This document shows, piece after piece, positions 25,753 to 35,271 of a stretch of 51,002 nucleotides of DNA (positions within the stretch are counted from its first letter, which is position 1; the number at the start of each line of letters is the position of its first letter). Source of the stretch: Planctomycetaceae bacterium (lineage in GTDB: Bacteria; Planctomycetota; Phycisphaerae; UBA1845; UTPLA1); NCBI GenBank assembly GCA_011525745.1, contig WYBU01000104.1:1-51002 (forward strand). The letters run 5' to 3'. Made by a program: the position numbers and the translations under genes. The notes below the pieces were generated by a model, which was not told the DNA's origin, ran no database searches, and saw only the letters and a list, made by a program, of their open reading frames with translations.

Positions 25753-25846
25753 CATGGTCAAGCCCTCGCGCAATGAGACCGTTCTTGTTTCGGGTGGTGC
25801 GGGCGTCCCGCCCGTCCAGTCAATTGCTTGCGACGGCTTGGCCATG
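25753..25846 (+). repeat. REP-like inverted repeat, copy 4
   Basis: CATGGTCAAGCCCTCGCGC (25753-25771) faces TTGCGACGGCTTGGCCATG (25828-25846). The centre shares GTGCGGGCGTCCCGCCCGTC with copy 1, so copies 1 and 4 form a longer subtype and 2 and 3 a shorter one. It is followed by a hairpin of the type GCACGGGCttgtcGCCCGTG (25861-25880). Confidence 0.85.
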
Positions 25847-25993
25847 CTGATTCCCGCGTGGCACGGGCTTGTCGCCCGTGATCAATGCGTCGACGCGCCT
25901 ATGCGACAGTACGTGTGGGTTCACGCTCGAGTAGCTCGAAGTCCGCGCGAGCCATAACCGCGATCCAATCGTCATCGGACAGGAGGTCCACTT

Positions 25994-28900
25994 ATGCGGC
26001 GAATCTCGGCAACCGGCCGACCGTGCAGACGGTCTGTCCTCACGGCAGGGTGCATCATCGCGTCGATCACTGCGTCGACGGCACTGCCGTTCACCGCCAC
26101 GGCGCAGTCTCGCGAGCAACCGAAAGACCAGACCCAAGCCCCGGCGGCCGACCCCGCCTTGCGCGACTACTTCGCCGCCAACGGGCTGCTGAATCGCGGT
26201 CTGTTCGATCAGGCCGCCGCGGAGTACCGCAAGTTCCTCTCCGAGCACGCCCGCCACCACAAGGCGCCTATTGCGCGCTACGGCCTGTCCGTGTGCCTCT
26301 TTCGATTGAACCAGGTCGAGCCGGCGGTCGCGGAATTGTCGCAACTGGCCGATCAAACGGACTTCGCCTTCGCCGCCGAAGTGGCCACGATGCTCGGCCA
26401 GTGCCGCTTGCAGCAGCGCGAGTTCGACAAAGCGGCCGAGTCCTTTGAGCGCGTGCTGCGTCACCACGCCGGCCACGATCTGTCCGACGACGCCGCGGCC
26501 GGCCTGATCGAAGCACTGCACGGCGCGGGCAAACACGACGAAGCCGCGACGCAGGCGACGGCGTTCGCGCGCAAATGGTCCGACAGCCCTTTGCGCGATC
26601 GCGTGGCGTATTTTGCCGGCCTGTCCGAGCTGTCGCGCAGCGCCGACGCCGCCGCGGCCGATCGCTTCGCCGCGCTGATCGAGCAGTACCCCGATTCGCC
26701 GCTGGCCGAGCAGGCTACGCTGCTGGCTGCCGACGCCCGTCGGCGCACGGGCGCGACGGAGGAGGCCCGGCGCCTGTACCAATCGCTGCTCGATCGACCC
26801 GCCGGTCGTTTTCTTCCCGACGCGCTCTACGGCCTGGCGCTGTTGCTGCACGCCGACGGCCGACCCCGAGAAGCGGGCGAGTTGCTCGACCGACTGCTGA
26901 AACGCCACTCCGATTCGTCGCCGGCGACCGCGGCGCGCTTTCTCCGCGCGCGCACCTGGTTCGATCAGAACAGCTTCGACCGCGCCGCGGTCATGTTCGA
27001 GCAGGTCGCGGCGACCGAAGGCGACTGGCGCGACGACGCTGCCTATTGGCTGGCCAAGTGCGATCTGCGACGGGACGATGCGCCGGCGGCGGCGCGACGG
27101 CTGCATGACGCGATTCGTGATTTCCCCCAAAGCGACGTAATTGCCGAAATGCGCTACGACATGGGCGTCGCGCTGCTTCGCGCCGAAAAATCCGCCGACG
27201 CCATCGACGCACTGCGCGAGTTCCGCAAGCGCCATCCGCAACATGCTCTGGCGGGCGACGCGCTGCACATGCTGGCCGTCACGCTTCATCGGCAGAAGCG
27301 ATACGACGACAGCCTGGCCTGCTGCCGTGAATTCCTGGAACTAAACTCGACGCATCCGCGTGCCGCGGCCATGCTGTTTCTGACGGCCGAAAACGAGTTT
27401 CTGGCCGGCCGACTGGACCCGGCGATGGAGGGTTTTCGCCAGTTCCTCCGGCATTATCCCGATGATGAACAAGCCCCGCGGGCCAGGTTTCGACTCGGCA
27501 CGGCACTGGCCCGCCTCAATCGCACCGACGAGGCCGCGCCTCTGCTGCGCGAGGCGGCTGCCGCTGGCGGCGTCGACGGCGCCATGCGCGCCTCGCTGCT
27601 GGCCCTGGGCGACATCCAGTTTCAGCGCGGCGACTGGGCGGCGGCCGAGCAGACGCTCGGCAACTACCTCGCGTCCAGTTCCGACCCGCCCGCCGTTGAC
27701 GACGCACTGCTGAAACTGGGCATCGCTCGTGTGCGCCAGGGCCGCCACGCCCAGGCCGTCAAAGCGTTCGACGAACTGCTGAAGCGCCATCGCAACAGTT
27801 CGCACCGCCCGCAGGCCGTCTTCGAGCGCGGCCAGGCGCTATTGGCGATGGACCGAACCGACGACGCCGCGCGGGCATTTGAGAGCGTGGTATCGGACGA
27901 CGACGCCGCGCGCTTCGCCACATTTGCCTGGAACCACCTGGCGTCGATTGCGCTGCAACGACGGCTGTTCTCGCGCGCCGTCGAGTGCTTCGACCAACTT
28001 CTGGCCGCGACGCCCGACGACGCCCTGCGGCGCGACGCCCAGTTCCGCCGCGCCTGTGCCCTGATGTCGGCGGGCGACTTCGCCGCGGCGGCCGAAGCGA
28101 TGGAGCGCTTCCTGCGCGAAAACGCCGAAGACGATCGTGCCAACCAGGCTCGCGCCCGCCTGGCGATCGCTCTTTCTCGACAGAACCGCCACGCTGACGC
28201 CGTCCGCCTGATCGAGCGGTTGGAGAAAGAAGGACCTGACCGGCTCGACGGGCCGCTGCGCAGCGCCCTGGCCTACGAAAAAGCCTGGTGCCTCAAGGCG
28301 CTGGGACAGCCCGACCGCGCCGCCGAAGCGTTGAAGTCGCTCGTCGAGTCCAACGCCGCCGAGCTTGCACCGCACGCCGCACTGGAACTCGCCGAATTGC
28401 ACGCCGCGGCCGGTCGCCATGCCGAGGCGGCCCAACTGCTGTCACACCTGCGCGACACCTGGCGCAAGGACGCGACGCGCGTGCCGCCGGCCGTTCGCGA
28501 ACCGGCGCTCTATCGGCTCGGCGTCTGCGCGTTCGAGCAGGGAAACGACGAAGCCGCGGCGAAAGCCTTCGAAGAAGTGCTCGACGAATACCCGGACAGC
28601 GGCCTGCGCGCCTCAGCCGGCTACTTCGCCGGCGAAGCCCTGGCGCGGCTGGGCCGGCACGATGCCGCCGCACGAGCGCTGGCGCAGGTCGTCGAGAAAC
28701 ACAGCGACGATCCGGCGTACGGTCCCGCGCTGTTGCGTCTGGGCGAGAGCCTGGCGGCGCTTCAGCGATGGGCGAGGAGCGAGGAGGCCTTCGCCGCGTA
28801 CCTGCAACGCTTCGGCGACGAGGCGCAAGCCCACACGGCTCACTTCGGCATCGGCTGGGCGCGCGAGAACCAGGGCCGCGTCGACGAGGCGATCAGCGCC

Positions 28901-29218
28901 TATCGCGAAGTGATCGCCCGCCATCAGGGACCGACCGCGGCGCGGGCGCAGTTCCAGATCGGCGAGTGTCTCTTTGCGAAGAAGCAATACGAACCGGCCG
29001 CGCGCGAACTGCTGAAAGTGGACATTTTGTATGCGTATCCAGAATGGAGCGCGGCGGCGTTGTACGAAGCCGGCCGTTGCTTCGAGCGGCTTTCGCGACC
29101 CGAGGACGCCCGCGCGCAGTTTCAGACGGTTGTAGACAAGCACGCGAACACGAAATGGGCGCCGTTGGCGGCGCAGCGGCTTGAAGCACTGGCGCCGGCG
29201 AAACTGCCGGGGCGTTAG
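25994..29218 (+). CDS. Large periplasmic tetratricopeptide-repeat protein
   Basis: The 1074-residue protein has a signal sequence (about 1-38: basic start then a hydrophobic stretch ending TATAQS) after SD AGGAGG. The rest is almost entirely helical repeats of about 35-38 residues with TPR signatures such as LFDQAAAEYRKFLSEHA, AADRFAALIEQYPDSPLAEQA and AVKAFDELLKRHRNSSH. Several units resemble the BamD/CpoB/YbgF class (xxYxxxxxxYPxSxxAxxA). With ExbB and ExbD next door it resembles the periplasmic scaffold of a Tol/Exb-type machine, as CpoB is for Tol-Pal. Partner binding is inferred. Confidence 0.85.
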   Translation: MRRISATGRPCRRSVLTAGCIIASITASTALPFTATAQSREQPKDQTQAPAADPALRDYFAANGLLNRGLFDQAAAEYRKFLSEHARHHKAPIARYGLSVCLFRLNQVEPAVAELSQLADQTDFAFAAEVATMLGQCRLQQREFDKAAESFERVLRHHAGHDLSDDAAAGLIEALHGAGKHDEAATQATAFARKWSDSPLRDRVAYFAGLSELSRSADAAAADRFAALIEQYPDSPLAEQATLLAADARRRTGATEEARRLYQSLLDRPAGRFLPDALYGLALLLHADGRPREAGELLDRLLKRHSDSSPATAARFLRARTWFDQNSFDRAAVMFEQVAATEGDWRDDAAYWLAKCDLRRDDAPAAARRLHDAIRDFPQSDVIAEMRYDMGVALLRAEKSADAIDALREFRKRHPQHALAGDALHMLAVTLHRQKRYDDSLACCREFLELNSTHPRAAAMLFLTAENEFLAGRLDPAMEGFRQFLRHYPDDEQAPRARFRLGTALARLNRTDEAAPLLREAAAAGGVDGAMRASLLALGDIQFQRGDWAAAEQTLGNYLASSSDPPAVDDALLKLGIARVRQGRHAQAVKAFDELLKRHRNSSHRPQAVFERGQALLAMDRTDDAARAFESVVSDDDAARFATFAWNHLASIALQRRLFSRAVECFDQLLAATPDDALRRDAQFRRACALMSAGDFAAAAEAMERFLRENAEDDRANQARARLAIALSRQNRHADAVRLIERLEKEGPDRLDGPLRSALAYEKAWCLKALGQPDRAAEALKSLVESNAAELAPHAALELAELHAAAGRHAEAAQLLSHLRDTWRKDATRVPPAVREPALYRLGVCAFEQGNDEAAAKAFEEVLDEYPDSGLRASAGYFAGEALARLGRHDAAARALAQVVEKHSDDPAYGPALLRLGESLAALQRWARSEEAFAAYLQRFGDEAQAHTAHFGIGWARENQGRVDEAISAYREVIARHQGPTAARAQFQIGECLFAKKQYEPAARELLKVDILYAYPEWSAAALYEAGRCFERLSRPEDARAQFQTVVDKHANTKWAPLAAQRLEALAPAKLPGR

Positions 29219-29309
29219 CGGCCCGGTCGCAACGCGCAGGGTCTGCGGTGCGCACCGATCGGCCTCGCACGGGCGGAATACCCGTGCCACGCGATAAGGG
29301 AACATGCTC

Positions 29310-30104
29310 ATGACTGTGATACTCCATCTGCTGTCGCTGTTCACGTTCGCTCAAACCGACGCCGCGCCGCCCGCCGCGGACATCCGCGTCCAGTCGGTCT
29401 GGGACTTCATCATCAAAGGCGGGCCGCTGATGATCCCCATCGGCGTCGCATCGCTGATCGCGCTGACCGTCATCATCGAGCGCCTGATCTCGCTGCGCCG
29501 CCGAAACGTCATTCCGCCCGAGTTCCTGCCCGGCCTGACCGCCGCCCTCAAAAGCGGAGACGACATCGGCGCCGCGCTGGACTACTGCCGCAAAATCCCC
29601 AGCCCCGTCGCCAACATCTTTGCCGCCGCCATCAAACGCTGGGGCGAGCCGGTCGAGCTGCTCGAAAAGCACATCGACGAGGCCGGCCGGCGCGAAATTG
29701 TCAAACTGCGAAAATACCTCCGTGTTCTCGTTACCGTCGGCTCGGTTTCGACGCTGCTGGGGTTGCTCGGCACGATCTTCGGAATGATCACCGCGTTTCA
29801 GACCGTGGCCGCCTCGGCCGACGCGCTGGGCAAGACCGAGTTGCTCGCCCGCGGCATCTACGAGGCGATGATCACCACCGCCGCCGGATTGATCGTTGCG
29901 ATACCGGTCATCATCAGCCATCAGGCCATCTCGGCCCGCATCGACCGGCTGGTGATCGAGATCGACCAGATGACCGTCGATTTCCTCGAAAGCTACGCCG
30001 ATCGGCAGCGGACCGACGACCGGCCGGCGCTGAGATTCAACGAGGCGTCTCGATCGACGCAGCGCGAGCCGGCCGTCGCCGCCGCGGCGGGAAGCGCGCC
30101 GTGA
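29310..30104 (+). CDS. exbB: MotA/TolQ/ExbB proton channel family protein
   Basis: ExbB-type subunits form the pentameric inner-membrane proton channel that, with ExbD, drives envelope machines. The sequence has a short signal-like N-terminus, TM1 (about 30-50, GGPLMIPIGVASLIALTVIIERL), a cytoplasmic loop, TM2 (LRVLVTVGSVSTLLGLLGTIFGMI) with the family GLLGTIFGM core, and TM3 (GIYEAMITTAAGLIVAIPVIIS) with the conserved T-A-A-G-L. An ATG at 29304 is also in frame; 29310 is preferred because AAGGGA lies 9 nt upstream of it against 3 nt for the other. The ExbD gene follows. Confidence 0.93.
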   Translation: MTVILHLLSLFTFAQTDAAPPAADIRVQSVWDFIIKGGPLMIPIGVASLIALTVIIERLISLRRRNVIPPEFLPGLTAALKSGDDIGAALDYCRKIPSPVANIFAAAIKRWGEPVELLEKHIDEAGRREIVKLRKYLRVLVTVGSVSTLLGLLGTIFGMITAFQTVAASADALGKTELLARGIYEAMITTAAGLIVAIPVIISHQAISARIDRLVIEIDQMTVDFLESYADRQRTDDRPALRFNEASRSTQREPAVAAAAGSAP

Positions 30105-30116
30105 TTAGTCGCAAGG

Positions 30117-30150
30117 CTCAACCGAACCGCGACCGTGAGGGAGCGTCGAG
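30117..30150 (+). repeat. Dispersed repeat copy between exbB and exbD
   Basis: CAACCGAACCGCGACCGTGA followed by GGGAGCGTCGAG matches the copy at 1550-1578. Its placement in the 160-nt exbB-exbD gap means it would be transcribed within the operon. Confidence 0.75.
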
Positions 30151-30264
30151 TCGACTCCAAGACGCGCGTGGCGCACAACTGCCGCTGAATGCCTCGAAGC
30201 CGGCTTTACGCACGCCTCTTGAAACTGAACAGGGTTGGTGGAACAACGCGAAGGATCGTCGAAC

Positions 30265-30678
30265 ATGCTCATCCAAGCCCGTGACGAAAACCCCGGCATC
30301 GCCCTCGATCTGACGCCCATGATCGACATGGTGTTTTTGCTGCTGATCTTCTTCCTCGTCGCCACCAGCTTTCAGCAGGACGAGCGCGAAATGCAGGTCG
30401 CGTTGCCGTTCGCCAACTCGGCCGGTCCGATCAGCGCCGCCCTGCGCGAAATCGTCATCAATGTCGACGCCGACGGCCGCATCGTCGTCGCCGGCCGAAC
30501 CATGACGCCTGACGCCCTGGCCGAAATGATCCACCAGGCGGTCGCGTCGAACCCCGAGCAGAAAGTCAGCGTCCGCGGCGACCGCGCGACGCCTTGGGCC
30601 AACGTCGTCCGCGTGCTCGACGTGTGCAAGAAGAACGGCATCCAGGAGCCGTACCTCGACACGATACTCGGTGAATGA
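30265..30678 (+). CDS. exbD: ExbD/TolR family biopolymer transport protein
   Basis: The 137-residue protein has a short cytoplasmic start, a single TM with the proton-handling aspartate in LTPMIDMVFLLLIFFLVAT, and a periplasmic domain (about 45-137) of TolR type ending in the DVCKKNGIQEP segment typical of the family. The ATG at 30265 is chosen (GAAGGA 9 nt upstream); the frame is open to a TTG at 30235. It forms the stator with ExbB; the next gene encodes a giant membrane protein that may be its client. Confidence 0.94.
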   Translation: MLIQARDENPGIALDLTPMIDMVFLLLIFFLVATSFQQDEREMQVALPFANSAGPISAALREIVINVDADGRIVVAGRTMTPDALAEMIHQAVASNPEQKVSVRGDRATPWANVVRVLDVCKKNGIQEPYLDTILGE

Positions 30679-30729
30679 GTCGGCCGCGAAACCCGCGGAC
30701 GCAGTGCCGCGCAGGAACAGGGATGCTCC

Positions 30730-33700
30730 ATGAAACGCGCAGCCATCGCCATTGGCGTCATCATCATCGCAGTCGCCGCCGCGCTGGGGTGGCGACTGTC
30801 GCCGCGCCGCATCGCCGTGCTCACCGACGCCGACACGATCCGCGAGCCGCTGCACGCCGCCGCGCCGCGCGACATCCTCTGGCAGCCGCCCGCGCGCCTG
30901 GCCGAACTGCTCAACACCGACACCGAAGACTACGAACCGCGCGTAAGCTGGGACGGCCTGACGCTCTTTTTTGTCCGCGGCAAGGCGGGCGAAAACGCGG
31001 ACATCTACTCTTCGCAGCGCCAACCCGCCGGCTGGACTGAACCGCGGCCCCTGGCCGCGCTGAACAGCGACGCCGACGATCTCGGTCCCGAGCCGTCGAA
31101 GGACGGAAGGACCATCGTCTTCTACAGCAACCGAACCGGCGGCAGCGGCGGATACGACCTGTGGATGTCGCGGCGCACCGATGACGGCTGGACCTCCCCG
31201 CAAAACCTCGGCCCGCGCGTCAACAGCCCCTTCAACGATTACGGCCCCGCCCTGTCGCCCGACGGCCGCACGCTTTACTTTGCCTCCAATCGCCCGCGCC
31301 CCGACGATGCGCAACAGCCGCAGGTCGATGCCTGGCCGGCCACCGTTCGCGAAGACCTCTTTCAGCGAGACTACGACCTTTACGCGGCACAGATCGCCGA
31401 CGCCGGCGTCATGAACGCCGTGCCGCTGGCGATGCTGAATACGCCGCATAACGAAGGCGCCCCGGCCGTCACACCGTTCGGTGATTTCCTCTATTTCGCG
31501 TCCGATCGACCCGGCGGGCTGGGCGGTTTCGATATCTATCGCGCGAGATGCCTGCGCGGCGAGTTTCACCCGCCGGAAAACCTCGGACCGTCGCTGAACA
31601 CCGCCGCCAATGAACTCGACCCCGGCCTGACGATGGGCGGCTATGCACTGTATTTCAGCTCCGATCGGCCGCTCGAGCGCCGTCGTACCGACCGTCCCAA
31701 CGACTACGACCTGTTCTACACGACCTCGCGCGAGGTCTTTCGCGAACACGAGTCGTTGCATCAGCCCATCGACTGGGCGGCGCTGCTCAGGGCGATCGGC
31801 CCGAATCTGTTCTGGGCGCTGCTGGCGCTGCTCTTGATGCTGCTCCTGCTCGCCTTCCTGCGCGATGCCCGCTCGCGCAAGCTCAGCCTGCTGATGCGCT
31901 GCCTGCTGGCGTCGCTGTTGGCGCACCTCGTACTGATGCTGCTGTTCAATTTCTGGGAAGTCACCACGTCGCTGGCCGGCCTGTTGCGGCGCGAAGGACG
32001 AATTCAGGTGGCGCTGGTCTCGGCGGCGCGGGCGGATGAGCTGACCGCGCAGATTCGCGGCAGCCTGGCCGAAGTGGCCCCGCCCGCGCCGCTTGAGACG
32101 CCGCTGAGTCGCTCGGAATCCGCCGTTCCCGAAGCGCAGTTTGCGCATGCGACGATAGAAACGTCGGTCACGCCGTCCGCGCTGCCCGAACCGCGGCTTC
32201 CGCCGTTGCAGTCCGAACCACGCGACGCCGATGTTTCTTCGCAGTCAGCGCCGCCCAATCCGCCCGCCCCGGCCGACGCGCCATCGCCCGACGCGGCCGC
32301 GTTGGCACTGGCCGCGCCGCCGACGGCCGATCCCATCAATACGCCGGAACCCGCCGAAACCGATCGCCAACCGCCGGTCGCGGCCATCACGGTCGAGCGC
32401 GCTGCGCCGATGCCGGCCGGCAGCCAGCCGGCGGCGCCACCGGAAAGTGTGGTGTTTCAGTCCGAGACTTCGCGTCCGACGGACGATGCGACCGAGATCA
32501 GCTTCGCCCAAACCGAATTGCCGGCCGATACGACGCCCGATGCCGCCACGTCGCGGTTCGCGGTCGCAATGTCATCGGCTGTACCGCCTGCGCCGGCCGC
32601 GCCGCCGATGATTGATCTGCCGAGACTGGAATCACGACAATTTACATCACATGGCGACCCGGCCGGCGAACCCGCCGAGCGCCCCACCGCGGTTGCGGTC
32701 CAAACGACTGCTCGAGCGCCCGCGGAATTCCTGTCGCAGGCCACAACGGACTCGACGACTACGCTGGCCGACGTACCGCCGGGGCCGAGCGAGACGTCGA
32801 CTTCATCCACGACGCTCGAATCGCTAGCCGCCAATGCGGCCATTGCTGCCGACGCCTCGACCGCGGTTCTCCCCGACAAGTCCGCCGTGGCGATCGACGA
32901 CCGCTTCACCGCGCCTCGCGCAACCACGGCCGCCGCGGCCGCCATGCCCGCGCTTGAATCAGCCCCCGGTGCGGCCGCCGAGGTTCCGCCGACAGACGAA
33001 AGGACCGTTCAACCCGCCGGCGCCGCCGCCGTTCGCCCGTCTTCGGAGCGATTGCTGCCTCTCGACGCGACGCAACACACTTCGTCGCCCATCGAGCTTC
33101 CGCCGGTTGCCCGCATCGCTCCCGATTCAGCCGCCGACACCGCGACCGAATCCATCGCATCCGCCGTCGCGCCGACCGACGCTGACGAGCGCCGCATTCC
33201 GATCCATGATCGCGAAACGCCCACGCCGCGCGACGCGGCCGGGCTTCCAACCGCGCCGCTGGCCCTGAACCTGCCGGGCGAAACGGCCCCGCCCGCCGCC
33301 GCCTTTGCCCATCGCGCGCCCGAAAACCGCGACGATCTGCTGCAACGCATGGGCGGCAGCAGCGAAACCGAACGCGCAGTTGCCGCCGCCTTGAACTGGC
33401 TGGCCCGTCATCAAAGCCCCGACGGCCACTGGGACGTCGAACGCTTCGACGACGACTGCGGCCGATGCGGCGGCAACACCGACATTCAGGCCAACGTCGC
33501 CGAGACCGGCCTGGCCGTGCTCTGCTTCCTCGGCGCGGGCCACACGCACACGCGGGCCGGTCCATATCAGGACCACGTCCGCCGCGCCATCGACTGGCTG
33601 CTGGCCCGTCAGCGCGACGACGGAGACCTACGCGGCGACGAGACGATGTACAGCCACGGCATCGCCACGATCGCCCTGTCCGAAGCGCTCGGCATGAGCG

Positions 33701-35064
33701 GCGACGAGGCGCTGCGCCGGCCGGTTCAGCGCGCCGCCGACTTCATCGTCGCAGCGCGCAATACGCGCATCGGCGGCTGGCGCTACGACCCGCGACAGGC
33801 CGGCGACACTTCGGTGCTGGGCTGGCAAATCATGGCGCTGAAGAGCGCCCGCCTGGCCGGCGTCGAGGTGCCGCAGGTGGCCTTCGACGCGGCGCGCGAC
33901 TGGCTCGACCTCGTCAGTCGACGCAACGGCCCCGGGTTGTACGCGTACCAGCCCAATCGGCGCTACTCGGTCCCGATGACGGCCGAAGGCATGTTTGTGC
34001 GGCAGTTGCTCGGCGCGCCTCGGGATGATTCGGCCACGACGGTTTCCGTCGAACTGATTTCGCGTCATCCGCCGAAATGGGACGAAAGCGTCAACACCTA
34101 CTACTGGTACTACGCCACGCTGGCCCTGTTTCATCATCAGGGTGAGCGATGGCAGGCGTGGAACGAATCGCTGACGCGCGCGCTGCTCGCCCATCAGCGC
34201 AGGGATGAATGCGCCGCCGGAAGCTGGGACCCGATCGGCGAGTGGGCGCCGACGGCCGGCCGGGTCTATCAGACGGCAATCTGCACGCTGATGCTGGAGG
34301 TCTATTACCGCTATCTGCCGCTGTATTCCGCCGAAGCGGGCGCAGCCGTTTCGGCGGGTCAACAACGCAAGGCGCGCGATGTCGACGTCATCGGCATCAT
34401 TCGCGGAGTCGTGCGCGACGCGGAAACCGCACGACCCCTGGCCGGCGCAACCGTACGCCTCGATCTGCTCGAGGGGCCGCTGACGGTCGAAACCGATTCC
34501 GACGGACGCTACGAGCTGGCCGTTCCGCGCACGCCGCCGCATTTCGCACTGTCAGCCGCGAAAAAGGGATACGAGTCTTTGACGCATGACGTGGCGAGCG
34601 AGCGGCTGTCCGGCGGACTGAGGCTGGATTTTGATCTCGTCCCGGCGCGCTTGGCCGTGATCGCGCTGGAGGACGTGCCGCGAGTCCATCATCTCGGCAA
34701 CGACCGCTTCGAAGGACGAATCAACAGCCAGTTCCAGCGCGACAGCGAAGGAACGACGCTGATGTTCGAGTTCGATCTGCCGGCCGACCATCCCGCCCTG
34801 TCGGCCGCAACGGCCCAAGTCGCGCTGCTGGCGCGCGGCGTACAATGTCCCCATCACATTCACGTCAATGGGCGGCTCCTGCGTCAACGGCTGGATGAAT
34901 CGCCGACGGATGGCAGCTTCGGAGAGTTCATCGCCGCCTTCGACGCGAGCTGGCTGCGGCCCGGCGCCAACACGCTGTCGATCACCGCACGTTCCTGCAA
35001 CGGCGACCTCGACGACTTTGAATTCGTCAACGTGCGCATCACGGAGCGCACCGAGGATGAATAA
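30730..35064 (+). CDS. Giant membrane protein: PD40 propeller, TM hairpin, prenyltransferase/squalene-cyclase-like domain, carboxypeptidase-regulatory-like domain
   Basis: The 1444-residue protein has an N-terminal signal anchor (about 4-21). Residues about 60-340 are PD40/TolB-like blades (LGPEPSKDGRTIVFYSNRTG, GPALSPDGRTLYFASNRP). Two or three membrane segments lie at about 356-420. A 400-residue Ala/Pro/Thr-rich disordered linker follows. Residues about 866-1210 form an alpha/alpha toroid like squalene-hopene cyclase or prenyltransferase domains (AALNWLARHQSPDGHW, AIDWLLARQRDDGDL, YSHGIATIALSEALG). Residues about 1223-1300 are a CarboxypepD_reg-like Ig fold (GIIRGVVRDAETARPLAGA), followed by a beta-rich end. 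No DxDD cyclase motif was seen, so the toroid is probably non-catalytic. SD AGGGA. Likely an envelope machine driven by the adjacent ExbB/ExbD. Confidence 0.82.
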   Translation: MKRAAIAIGVIIIAVAAALGWRLSPRRIAVLTDADTIREPLHAAAPRDILWQPPARLAELLNTDTEDYEPRVSWDGLTLFFVRGKAGENADIYSSQRQPAGWTEPRPLAALNSDADDLGPEPSKDGRTIVFYSNRTGGSGGYDLWMSRRTDDGWTSPQNLGPRVNSPFNDYGPALSPDGRTLYFASNRPRPDDAQQPQVDAWPATVREDLFQRDYDLYAAQIADAGVMNAVPLAMLNTPHNEGAPAVTPFGDFLYFASDRPGGLGGFDIYRARCLRGEFHPPENLGPSLNTAANELDPGLTMGGYALYFSSDRPLERRRTDRPNDYDLFYTTSREVFREHESLHQPIDWAALLRAIGPNLFWALLALLLMLLLLAFLRDARSRKLSLLMRCLLASLLAHLVLMLLFNFWEVTTSLAGLLRREGRIQVALVSAARADELTAQIRGSLAEVAPPAPLETPLSRSESAVPEAQFAHATIETSVTPSALPEPRLPPLQSEPRDADVSSQSAPPNPPAPADAPSPDAAALALAAPPTADPINTPEPAETDRQPPVAAITVERAAPMPAGSQPAAPPESVVFQSETSRPTDDATEISFAQTELPADTTPDAATSRFAVAMSSAVPPAPAAPPMIDLPRLESRQFTSHGDPAGEPAERPTAVAVQTTARAPAEFLSQATTDSTTTLADVPPGPSETSTSSTTLESLAANAAIAADASTAVLPDKSAVAIDDRFTAPRATTAAAAAMPALESAPGAAAEVPPTDERTVQPAGAAAVRPSSERLLPLDATQHTSSPIELPPVARIAPDSAADTATESIASAVAPTDADERRIPIHDRETPTPRDAAGLPTAPLALNLPGETAPPAAAFAHRAPENRDDLLQRMGGSSETERAVAAALNWLARHQSPDGHWDVERFDDDCGRCGGNTDIQANVAETGLAVLCFLGAGHTHTRAGPYQDHVRRAIDWLLARQRDDGDLRGDETMYSHGIATIALSEALGMSGDEALRRPVQRAADFIVAARNTRIGGWRYDPRQAGDTSVLGWQIMALKSARLAGVEVPQVAFDAARDWLDLVSRRNGPGLYAYQPNRRYSVPMTAEGMFVRQLLGAPRDDSATTVSVELISRHPPKWDESVNTYYWYYATLALFHHQGERWQAWNESLTRALLAHQRRDECAAGSWDPIGEWAPTAGRVYQTAICTLMLEVYYRYLPLYSAEAGAAVSAGQQRKARDVDVIGIIRGVVRDAETARPLAGATVRLDLLEGPLTVETDSDGRYELAVPRTPPHFALSAAKKGYESLTHDVASERLSGGLRLDFDLVPARLAVIALEDVPRVHHLGNDRFEGRINSQFQRDSEGTTLMFEFDLPADHPALSAATAQVALLARGVQCPHHIHVNGRLLRQRLDESPTDGSFGEFIAAFDASWLRPGANTLSITARSCNGDLDDFEFVNVRITERTEDE

Positions 35065-35271
35065 CAATCAACGCGCCGCCGCCGGCAATTTGACGCCGCA
35101 AATCCCGCTCGGGAAGATGGACGTCGCCTGGCTGCGTTGGCCTTTCACCTTGGTCGCTTCCCGCTCTTGTCCCATTCACCTTCAGGCTTCAGTCTTCGAC
35201 TTGCGACTTTCGATTTTCCGCCTTTGAGTTACCCTTCGTGCCACTATTCCGACCTTTCGACTTTTCCACCC
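35065..35271. other. Convergent gap with pyrimidine-rich degenerate repeat
   Basis: This is the 207 bp between the giant gene and the L,D-transpeptidase. At 35183-35226 it has an imperfect repeat of the kind CTTCGACTTGCGACTTTCGA. No intrinsic terminator was found. Confidence 0.5.
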
